A DNA stretch of 30,986 bases, taken from JBBAEA01 sp041656175 (GTDB lineage: Bacteria > Myxococcota_A > Bradymonadia > UBA4248). The stretch spans positions 1 through 30,986 of the forward strand of contig JBBAEA010000023.1 in the NCBI GenBank assembly GCA_041656175.1, written 5' to 3'. Shown here one piece after another: positions 24,061-30,986 of the stretch (within the stretch, counting starts at the first letter, position 1; the number at the start of each line of letters is the position of its first letter). The translations under genes were made by a program, and so were the position numbers. The notes under the pieces are model-generated. The model did not search any database, had not been told where the DNA came from, and worked only from the letters and a program-made list of their open reading frames with translations.

Positions 24061-24214
24061 TGGGGGGCATTAACTGCCCCCCTACGCGCGGGCTTCCTCG
24101 GCCCTAGTCCTATTCGCGCAATATTTTATGCGGTGTATGCGCTCAAGTCGCGCATCCACCGCATAAAATGCGCTCATTGGCCTATTGCCTCGGCGATCCC
24201 GCGCTACCCCCCCC
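24061..24214 (+). repeat. G6/C6 structured element, copy E2
   Basis: It begins GGGGGG-cattaactg-CCCCCC and ends GCGCTACCCCCC. The outer stem is GCGCGGG/CCCGCGC, with CCTCGG on both sides of it. A long inner stem pairs ATTTTATGCGGTG with CACCGCATAAAAT and continues into ATGCGC/GCGCAT. It is nearly identical to the inverted copy at 25361, and the two bracket the gene at 24312. It fills most of the 371-base gap upstream of metK. Confidence 0.9.
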
Positions 24215-24311
24215 AAGTGCAGCAAGAATCTTCTTCTTGCCAAGTTCGATACGCATTCTGTGAAGCAACGTCTGCGACAAAGCGGCGAGCTCTGGAGGCG
24301 CGAAAAACGCT

Positions 24312-25232
24312 CTACTCATCATTACATCTTGTCGCTGTCTTGGGGCCAAGGTAAAGATTGTCATAATAAACATTTGCCTTAGCTTGGCTATGCTCTTGCT
24401 TATGCCCATCGTAGCGCGCTTCAAATAAGACTCGAATATTATTCTTTTCGCTGGGTACGTAGCTCCAATTGTTCATGAAATCCTTGCGCGGATTCATAGA
24501 AAACTTCGTCCATTTTCCAACCACAGGGTGTTCTCGCCGCGTGCGCTCGACAAACAAATATTGCGCGTTACTAATGGTTAACGGCGGGCTTTGCTCACCC
24601 GAAACAATATAGCGTAGCTGTGCTTGTCCGCGGTTTGGGCCAAGATTGTGACTAAGATCAATGAGCACCACTTGAAGGTACTGCTTCCAGTCGCCCTTTA
24701 TCCAATCTTGAACGTAGTAATAGCCCTCTAAACATTCGGGGATATCGTCTTTTAACTCGACTTCCTGCACACCGCCCCATACAACGGTTTGGCGCGCATC
24801 CACAGAGAGCACAGGTAATAATAACGAGGCTTCTCCCTCGTATGCATGCGCTTGACTGTGTACAAAAGCGCTCCAGCCCTTGGACCAGCTTAGCCAAGTC
24901 CAAGGCTCAAGCCCTTGCTCAAAACCAGAATTCACAAAGAGGTTCTCTTCTTCTACTATTTGAGCGCGTCGTTCATAGGGTGTTTTGGGATCGTTTAAAA
25001 TGGTGAGCGCCATGTCCTTCATAAGTTGCTCATGGGGGATCACTGCTTTTTTTGAGTTCACAGCCTCGTTAGCTGGCGCTACTTTGGGCAGCGTCGCCGC
25101 TGGCTTAGGCGTTTGCGAAACGGCGTTTGTGCTATTTTTGGCACTAAAATACATCGTTGCCATGACAATGAGGGCTAAAAAACTCAATATCGACAAAAAG
25201 CGAACAACGGGGGAGGCGAAGAATTTATCCAT
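24312..25232 (-). CDS. Membrane-anchored beta-sandwich (CBM-like) protein
   Basis: 306 residues from the ATG at 25232, which has GAGG eight bases upstream; an ATG at 25253 is in frame but has a poorer site. One membrane segment (about 8-30) is followed by a Pro/Ala-rich linker and then a domain beginning NLFVNSGFEQGLEPWTW, the typical opening of carbohydrate-binding jelly-roll modules, with YEGEASLLLPV and a closing VYYDNLYLGP strand. No catalytic domain is present. It stands alone between two inverted structured elements, 270 bases from nadE and 371 bases from metK, so it may be a transferred or mobile unit. Probably a periplasmic or surface-facing sugar- or glycan-binding protein (inference). 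Confidence 0.75.
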   Translation of the reverse strand: MDKFFASPVVRFLSILSFLALIVMATMYFSAKNSTNAVSQTPKPAATLPKVAPANEAVNSKKAVIPHEQLMKDMALTILNDPKTPYERRAQIVEEENLFVNSGFEQGLEPWTWLSWSKGWSAFVHSQAHAYEGEASLLLPVLSVDARQTVVWGGVQEVELKDDIPECLEGYYYVQDWIKGDWKQYLQVVLIDLSHNLGPNRGQAQLRYIVSGEQSPPLTISNAQYLFVERTRREHPVVGKWTKFSMNPRKDFMNNWSYVPSEKNNIRVLFEARYDGHKQEHSQAKANVYYDNLYLGPKTATRCNDE

Positions 25233-25360
25233 AGGTTTGACCTCATATATCATCTTAATGAAGCAATGACTTCATTATAATAAGGAATTCACCGCAGTTG
25301 CGGCTAGGTGCAGGCGCTCCTTTTTAAGGAGACGCGTTTGTTTGTAGCGATGCCTTACTT

Positions 25361-25510
25361 GGGGGGTAGCGCGGGATCGCCGAGGAAATAGGGCAATGAG
25401 CGCATTTTATGCGGTGGAAGCGCGGCTTGAGCGCATACACCGCATAAAATATTGCGCGAATTGGCCTAGAGCCGAGGAAGCCCGCGCGTAGGGGGGCTTT
25501 GAGCCCCCCA
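25361..25510 (-). repeat. G6/C6 structured element, copy E3
   Basis: Inverted copy of the element at 24061, with only scattered differences. On the minus strand it begins GGGGGGC-tcaaa-GCCCCCC eight bases after the nadE stop, in sense orientation, so it would be the start of the nadE 3' untranslated region. It ends GCGCTACCCCCC near the next gene. It covers most of the gap 25254-25518. Confidence 0.9.
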
Positions 25511-25518
25511 CAAAAAAA

Positions 25519-27342
25519 CTATCCATCCTCGGCGGCCCAAGCGTCGAGACTTGGGAAATCGCTGGTGAAGGATTCCTGGAGTATGGGCCAGCGAAGGCCG
25601 GATTTGGGGTCAAGGTCGTATGAGAGCAGCTTGAAGCTGCTGGCGAGTCGGTTGCGTTTCCATTGCGAGCTGCAGAGCATGCGGATAAATTTTTGCAGGT
25701 ATGCGACGTATTGGCGTTTGTCGGTGCAGTACTCGGCGAGTCTGGGCCAGCAAAGGGTGCACACTTCGTATGGCGCGAGTTTTTGTACGATGAGTGCTTC
25801 GATAAAGGCGTCGAGTAGGGGGTATGGCATGAGGTCGCTTTCATCGTTTTGTTGGGCGGCGAGTGGGCGGAGTTCGGCGCTTGGGGGGCGTGAAAGTACG
25901 ATTTGGAGGCTAGGGAGGTGGTGGAAAACCATGGCCCAGTGCAGCCAACGGGTGATGAGTGTTTTGGGAAGGTTGCCAATGAGGCTGAGCCCGCCGCTGG
26001 AGTCGCCGTCCATGGTGGTGTAGCCAACGGCGGCTTCGCTGAGGTTGCTATTGGTGAGGAGAAGGGCGTCGTGGGCGTTTGCAACGCTCCATGCAATGGT
26101 AGAGCGCATGCGCGCTTGCAGGTTTTGGAGCGCTAAGTCGTGGCTAGGCTCGCTCCAGTCAAGATGGATGCCTGTGCCTTGGGCGACTGCCATTTTGCTC
26201 TGTGTGCACAATGCGTCGATAGGTATTTCGATGAATTGGGCGCCTAGTTCGGCAGCTAGGGTAGAGGCCGCGCGGTAGCTTTCGGGCGATGAATTTTCGC
26301 TAGGCATATACAGGCAAATTAAGAATTTATGCATAGCGTCTTTGAGCTCTGCCGCAGATAATTCAGGGTTTTCTAATGCCATCATACGTGCAACGAGTAC
26401 AGCGGCCATCGAGGAGTCGCGTCCTCCGCTCAGCGGGATGCAGATTTTTTTGATGCGCGCGCGGCGCAAATAATCGCGCAAAGCGAGACATATTGCCAGT
26501 TCTAGCTCTGCAAACTCGTGGTCGGCTTCTCGGTGCGGAAAGGAATGAGTGGCGGCGAGGGCGGCAAGCGAGGGGTCAAGGCAGTTGTGGATTCCGTCAT
26601 CACTGAAACTCACAATGGCGTCTTTTTTAAAGCAAAAGCGTGCACCCTGCGAGAGAATTTTGCCGTTTTCTATCATGACCGCTGCGCCATCATAAACAGT
26701 GACTCCATCGTCGGAGCCGTGCATAGCAGCGCGTAAAAGGCTTATTTGATGATTTTTCGAAAATTCGAGCATCTGCCTTAAGGAGCGTTGATAATTCGAC
26801 ATATAATAGGGCTTAGCACAGATTTGCACCAAAATATCGCCCTTTTTTACATGTTTGTACTGCTCAAGATTTCCAACAAGCACCATTAAATTGGGCTTTT
26901 CGGCGACGGGGTATTGAATCATGCCGCATGGCACCTCATCGACATTACATATCAGCGAGTGCGGCCAACGAGCGAAGTATCGCTCTTCTTCGAGATACTG
27001 GAGAGGGTAGCGTTTAGGGATATAGGCGCAGATTTTTCCGCCGTGCAATACGGCGGCGACGTTGTACGCTTTATCTTTAAATAGTATGGGCAACCCCGCA
27101 ATGATGGTGAGCTTCTCTGAGTATGCAACGATGTCGTTGAGTATTTCTCGGGCATGGGCAAAGGTACGCGGGCGCAAGAACCTGTCTTTGAGGTTCACCC
27201 CACAAAGCGCAAATTCTGGTAGGACAAGTATTTCTGCCTCTGCCGCAATGGCCTCCTCAACACTTTGGATGACCAAAGAACGAATGCTATCCCAGTCGCC
27301 AAGACTTAGGTTTAATGAAGATACTGCATATTTGGCGCCCAT
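25519..27342 (-). CDS. nadE: NAD+ synthetase, glutamine-dependent type with altered glutaminase domain
   Basis: 607 residues. It amidates nicotinic acid adenine dinucleotide to NAD+ using ATP. The N-terminal nitrilase-like domain (1 to about 260) should release ammonia from glutamine: E43 (LPEF) and K110 (IPKRY) of its triad are present, but the Cys position (family ICED) reads MIQY, with Tyr144. The C-terminal synthetase domain has the P-loop SGGRDS (305-310) and TNSNLSEAAVGYTTMDGDSSGGLS...NLPK, intact. A strong AAAGGAGG site precedes the ATG. If the glutaminase is dead, the enzyme would depend on free ammonia. Structured element E3 follows the stop. Confidence 0.93.
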   Translation of the reverse strand: MGAKYAVSSLNLSLGDWDSIRSLVIQSVEEAIAAEAEILVLPEFALCGVNLKDRFLRPRTFAHAREILNDIVAYSEKLTIIAGLPILFKDKAYNVAAVLHGGKICAYIPKRYPLQYLEEERYFARWPHSLICNVDEVPCGMIQYPVAEKPNLMVLVGNLEQYKHVKKGDILVQICAKPYYMSNYQRSLRQMLEFSKNHQISLLRAAMHGSDDGVTVYDGAAVMIENGKILSQGARFCFKKDAIVSFSDDGIHNCLDPSLAALAATHSFPHREADHEFAELELAICLALRDYLRRARIKKICIPLSGGRDSSMAAVLVARMMALENPELSAAELKDAMHKFLICLYMPSENSSPESYRAASTLAAELGAQFIEIPIDALCTQSKMAVAQGTGIHLDWSEPSHDLALQNLQARMRSTIAWSVANAHDALLLTNSNLSEAAVGYTTMDGDSSGGLSLIGNLPKTLITRWLHWAMVFHHLPSLQIVLSRPPSAELRPLAAQQNDESDLMPYPLLDAFIEALIVQKLAPYEVCTLCWPRLAEYCTDKRQYVAYLQKFIRMLCSSQWKRNRLASSFKLLSYDLDPKSGLRWPILQESFTSDFPSLDAWAAEDG

Positions 27343-27533
27343 CGTTCCTCCTTTATGCTACGTTTAAGTCTTTTTGACGTACAAAACACAAACAAACGTT
27401 TAAATCAAGCGCTCTCTCACCCCTCGCCCCTACTAGCAAATGATTTAAAGCACAAGAACGACTTATATGTAAGGGGGGCAAAAATAGCTTCTTGAGTTGA
27501 CCGCGTTATTCGCACTCAACGGGGATAAAAACG

Positions 27534-27567
27534 CAAAAAGCCTCCTCACCTTTGGGGCAAGAAGGCT
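27534..27567 (-). terminator. Rho-independent terminator of Cys-rich lipoprotein gene
   Basis: On the minus strand an AGCCTTCTTGCC/GGTGAGGAGGCT stem with a short CCAAA-type loop is followed by five T. It lies 50 bases after the stop of the gene at 27618. Confidence 0.75.
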
Positions 27568-27617
27568 CATTTTGCAGTGTCTTATTAAGCGCTGCAAACG
27601 ATTAAGATCTAGCGCGA

Positions 27618-28394
27618 TTAATCGGTGATAACTTTGAACTTTCCACCAGCATTTCGCGGGTCAACACAGAATTTCTTCTTGCTAGTGGGCTCTTGATGGC
27701 AAACGCGCTGTGTTTGTCCATGCTTAAAGACGTGGTCTGTTTCGGTGTTTCGGCAATCGCTGTCCGTTTCGCAGCTTGGGAAGCATACTTTTGTGACTAA
27801 CGTCGCCTCTTCTTCCAGCACCTTGACGTTGAGATCCATCTCGACAAGCAGTTCGCTATCTTTTGGACAAGATACGAACTCGTCATATCTTTCGGCATCA
27901 CCGATAGCACCCAAGTGACAAATGGAGTTTTGGGCATGTTCTGTAACCGGAACACATTTTGCGAGCATATTGCTGCACATGCCATTGGTAAAGTATATGA
28001 CTGGTTCAATGCCAAAAGCATTGGTTGAGCGTAAGCAAACGCGTTTTGCCCCTTGATGCTCTTCGGGCACATTATCGCAACCAAAGATTTTAGCTTGCTC
28101 TGGGCGCTGATAACCAGCCGTAGAGCAATCTTCACCGTAGCAGAAACAGGGAGAGCCTATTGTTTGCGGTGAGTTTTTTGCTTTTTCCGTTTTAAAGAAC
28201 GGGTCAACCGTCTTTTTGCAAATCAAGTAATCAACGATCTCGTCACGCGTTGTAAGCGAGTAGTTAATGCTCCCATCTGCATTATCTTGTTCACAGCCCT
28301 GAATCTTGTCATCATCCTTAGCGTCATCATTGTCACAGGCCGAAAACATAAACAAGGCACTAATGAGTGCACAATACGAAAACCATTTTTTCAT
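27618..28394 (-). CDS. Cys-rich hypothetical lipoprotein
   Basis: 258 residues from the ATG at 28394, which has GGGAG four bases upstream; an ATG at 28409 lies before that site. The lipobox MFSAC gives Cys20. After it comes an acidic DNDDAKDDDK stretch and a domain with about 17 Cys, several in D-S-D-C and C-F-P-S-C type pairs (FPSCETDSDCR). This Cys-rich style is common in Myxococcota/Bradymonadia surface lipoproteins, and the neighbouring FG-GAP protein carries similar D-x-D-C units, so they may share an envelope role. No family is recognised. Confidence 0.78.
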   Translation of the reverse strand: MKKWFSYCALISALFMFSACDNDDAKDDDKIQGCEQDNADGSINYSLTTRDEIVDYLICKKTVDPFFKTEKAKNSPQTIGSPCFCYGEDCSTAGYQRPEQAKIFGCDNVPEEHQGAKRVCLRSTNAFGIEPVIYFTNGMCSNMLAKCVPVTEHAQNSICHLGAIGDAERYDEFVSCPKDSELLVEMDLNVKVLEEEATLVTKVCFPSCETDSDCRNTETDHVFKHGQTQRVCHQEPTSKKKFCVDPRNAGGKFKVITD

Positions 28395-28482
28395 TTTTCT
28401 CCCTTCCATACATTAACGTCAAAAATCCCCCGAGCAGTGTAAACGCAAGAAGCCCAAAAAGATTCAAATAAATTTATTTTTT

Positions 28483-28555
28483 GAGAGCTTTGCACGGGGG
28501 GAAACCCTTTTCTTTGTGCCAAAGAAAAGGGTTTCCCCCCGTACCCCCCTTCCCC
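28483..28555 (+). repeat. 75-bp long-hairpin repeat, intact copy
   Basis: A perfect 23-bp stem (arms 28494-28516 and 28520-28542; starts ACGGGGGG, ends TTTCTTTG) has a 3-base TGC loop. A diverged inverted copy is at 21699. The outer flanks GAGAGCTTTG and GTACCCCCCTTCC also match that copy. It lies in the 413-base gap 28395-28807, which otherwise holds the terminator at 28747 and an AT-rich stretch. Confidence 0.85.
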
Positions 28556-28746
28556 AAAGAAAGCACTCTTTAAGCGCTTTTCGAATAAAATGTCATTCTA
28601 TCTTCGCTTTGCCTTATTTTGTTAGCATTTTTAGCTTATATTTCTCTACTAAATGTCTCATTTTGTGTAAAACTGTATCGGATTTGTAAAATTTAATTCA
28701 CAATTTCTAGCCGCGCAAAGGTCTCTATTTTAGCTTTTATCGCAGC

Positions 28747-28783
28747 AAAAAAAAAGCGGCGAAGCCGTTATGGGCAACGCCGC
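28747..28783 (-). terminator. Rho-independent terminator of FG-GAP gene
   Basis: On the minus strand GCGGCG/CGCCGC (28778-28783 with 28756-28761) plus inner pairs form a hairpin followed by nine T. It lies 25 bases after the FG-GAP stop codon. Confidence 0.9.
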
Positions 28784-28807
28784 AGTGGTTCTTTAAATCA
28801 GAACAGC

Positions 28808-30790
28808 CTAGTTCACAATAACAATATCAGACTCGCAATTTTCGACTAAGATGCGATCGGTATTGTTGTTTTTGTTGCACTCGACGGTGCTGGCAAGCCC
28901 GTGTTCATCTTCGTTCACAACGACTAATACCTCTTTATTTTTGAGTGCAGCGAGTTCTTCCTCACTAACTTCGCAACCAACTATAGGGCAATCGCCGATA
29001 TTGACGTGTGTTTTCGTGTAGGATGTACAGATTTTTTTGCCCTTATTTTCGGGCTTTGTATCGTCGTAGTAATAGAAGGTAGCGGGCAGGTTTTTGGCTA
29101 CAGGCTTGGTGCCGCGGTTGCATAGTTTAGCGCTAATCACAGTGCGTCCGGTATCTGTTTTTCCGCAAATCGAATCGGGTATGAAGCGCCCCGTGATGTC
29201 GGGGGCGGTTCCTGCGCCATACTTTCCTTGTTTATTAAGTCGATAGTTGTTGTACACGGGGCGCTTAAACGTGGTTCCCTCGATAAACTTATCATCGACC
29301 TTCCTGAGCCAGTTATTGAGCCACTGCTGGTGGCTGGGCACTTTTCCGTCATCTTCTATATTAATGATGTTGTAGGCATGCTGATTCCAGAGCGGACGAG
29401 ATGAAACCCAACGATCAAGGCGATCCTTATAAATCATGAGATCACCGACACCAATATCCGTCGTCTTACGCGATGCCCTGCAAACCTTATAATCCCCAGT
29501 CTTCCAGCCATCTGGACGCGTACCACGCGGCTTCATCATAGTACGCGTCTCCGCATTCGTGGGATTATGCATCATACCGACTTGTGGATGAATAGGTGCC
29601 GTACACACATATTGTTGAATAAATTCCTTTGTCCCAGGTTTGTACTGCGTATTACAATCCGCATCTGTACTACATGTACACAAACCCACATCTTTCTTAC
29701 AATTAACCCCCTTAGGGCAGTCTTCATCGTCTATACAGCGAATTCCCTCATGAATAGGATCCACGCCGTCGGGAACCCTCTCTTCATCATTGGTGTCATG
29801 AAAACAAGTCATCGGTATGTCCGAACCCATCAAAATCTCGGCGCTCCCGTCTCCATCGATATCGGCAACAACGGGTCCTTCGATAGAAGTCGTGGATGAG
29901 CGTTTGGTGCTAAAGAGAACCTTGCCCGTATTACCCTCATAAACGCGGGTAAAACACTCATCTGCGTAAACTGCTTCCGCTTGGCCGTCACCATCAAAAT
30001 CAAAAAGCGACGAGCCCGTCGCACCCGACGAAACATCCTGCGACCAGCGCTCCCATAAAACATACTTATCAGCACATTTACCCGCCACATACCCCTTACA
30101 CTTCGGGTCGTACACACCAAACAGTCCGCTGGATGCTATACCAATCTCGGGCAGACCGTCATTGTTGAAATCACCGATAGTCACAGGTCCTCCTAAGGTA
30201 AATCCGCGCACATCCATAAGATGCTGCACGCTATATACCCCTGCAGTTTCGACCAGCGCATAGAGCACCATCTTCCCCCCTCCAGCAAGAACAAGCTCAG
30301 GCTTACCATCGAGCTTCGTATAATCAAAATCCTTTGCCGAAGCCCCAGGCGTACCGAAATCGGCGTAAGCCGTTTGGGCAGCAACGCTCGGAAATTGAAC
30401 TAAATTATCCCACTTCTTCTCCTTGGCATTCCAGCTCCGTACCTGATGATGGTTGAGCAGATGTACCGCCCCTTTTTGGGTCTCGGCATCAAACTCTCCC
30501 GTCAAATTGCCGATAGAATAGGTGTGATAAGAATGATACTCCCCTGCGACAATCGTCGCACCCGTTTGACCGTTGATCACACTCCCGCCGCCGATAACCT
30601 CAGGCTTACCATCTCCATCGAGATCAAAAACCATAGGAACTCCGAATGTTTTCAATTCCGAAGTCCACATCTTTTCGTGTTTCTGCGACGTCGCATTCCA
30701 TTTGTAGGCAACAGCTCTAAGAGTGTTATCTACGGCAATAAATTCCTACAAACCATCACCATCCAAATCCCCAGCCGCAGGGTAGTGGGG
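28808..30790 (-). pseudogene. FG-GAP/VCBS surface protein, 5' end lost to IS30 insertion and in-frame stop
   Basis: The longest intact frame is 28808-30670 (620 residues). Calcium-binding FG-GAP repeats are seen as FDLDGDGKPE, GDFNNDGLPE, FDFDGDGQAE and DIDGDGSAE, with a Cys-rich D-x-D-C insert (about 300-360) and a CARDB-like end. The same frame continues upstream past a TAG at 30746-30748 and reads another repeat (AAGDLDGDGL, stop, EFIAVDN) to about 30790, where an IS30-family element begins. The signal peptide is therefore gone and the gene is interrupted twice. The TAG replaces a codon usually Pro or Lys in this repeat. Such proteins are exported beta-propellers; the remnant is probably not exported. 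Confidence 0.8.
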
Positions 30791-30986
30791 AAAATTTCCA
30801 AGTCAAGTGCCACATACTTTGAAAACCTCCTCAGGTGTCTTCCACCCCAAGCATTTTCTGGGCCTGTTGTTGATTCTTTTTACTATTTCATCTAATTCTT
30901 TGCTGCTGAGATTTCTAAAATCAAAGCCTTTGGGAAAGTCCCAGCGTATGAGACCATTTAGGTTTTCATTACTTCCTCTTTGCCAA
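30790..30986 (-). mobile_element. IS30-family insertion sequence, 3' end, runs off the window
   Basis: The transposase C-terminus and its 3' flank are visible. The exact end cannot be set from one side, but FG-GAP coding sequence is readable up to about 30790, so the junction lies within about 30781-30803. The other end, the second inverted repeat and the target duplication lie outside. Confidence 0.75.
30803..30985 (-). CDS. IS30-family transposase, C-terminal part
   Basis: Sixty residues before a TGA at 30803-30805 in a frame open to the window edge. WQRGSNENLNGLIR contains the Glu of the DDE catalytic triad and is the hallmark of IS30 transposases. FPKGFDF, LDEIVKRINNRPRKCLGWKTPEEVF follow as the conserved tail (shown as parts: RINNRPRKCLG, KTPEEVF). 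The N-terminal DNA-binding part and both Asp residues lie outside the window. It was not marked by a start codon because it is cut by the window edge. Confidence 0.9.
   Translation of the reverse strand, partial: WQRGSNENLNGLIRWDFPKGFDFRNLSSKELDEIVKRINNRPRKCLGWKTPEEVFKVCGT

Noticed and set aside
25407..26096. Minus-strand open frame overlapping nadE in another phase
   Set aside because: Low-complexity Pro/Ser/Thr-rich translation, and nadE is clearly the real gene.

Overview
The window reads as a stretch of chromosome from a Gram-negative bacterium of the Myxococcota/Bradymonadia type (former Deltaproteobacteria). This placement is an inference. It rests on many lipoproteins with a lipobox, an FG-GAP surface protein carrying Cys-rich D-x-D-C segments, a TPR lipoprotein like PilF/Tgl, a class II (B12-dependent) ribonucleotide reductase, and anaerobe-style rubrerythrin and rubredoxin proteins. 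Most genes are on the minus strand. No rRNA, tRNA or CRISPR array was seen.

Layout. Bases 1-5520 hold envelope genes: a 5'-truncated hypothetical gene, a secreted HtrA-fold protein whose catalytic residues look lost, a TPR lipoprotein, and a two-gene lipoprotein operon. Bases 5717-11904 form a minus-strand operon for the baseplate and tip of a contractile injection (phage-tail-like) machine: a small zinc ribbon, gp25, a very large baseplate J protein, a tail protein I with an N-terminal PASTA domain, and a probable fibre or receptor-binding protein. No sheath, tube, spike or ATPase gene is present, so this is a split-off module. Bases 12529-13071 encode rubrerythrin, followed by a 400-bp tandem repeat array. 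Then come a membrane-anchored hypothetical protein and nrdJ (15396-18908).

Bases 19000-21800 are more AT-rich and carry a decayed protease locus: a subtilisin-like lipoprotein gene with an in-frame stop and no 3' half, followed by a PrcB-like lipoprotein. After that come a flavin reductase with two rubredoxin-like domains, metK, a membrane-anchored beta-sandwich protein, and nadE with a damaged glutaminase domain. A Cys-rich lipoprotein follows. The window ends in an FG-GAP gene broken by an IS30-family insertion and an in-frame stop.

The most unusual content lies between the genes. (1) A family of about 150-bp structured elements has four copies (12026-12173, 15236-15379, 24061-24214, 25361-25510). 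Their stems change sequence but keep pairing, and a G6 run could pair with either of two C6 runs. (2) A family of about 123-bp palindromic elements has two copies (3302-3425, 13637-13759), again with a compensatory base-pair change. (3) A 75-bp long-hairpin repeat has two inverted copies (21699-21772, 28483-28555). (4) A tandem array has an ABAB higher-order pattern. These look like intergenic structured or mobile repeats, and the first family is the best candidate here for something undescribed.
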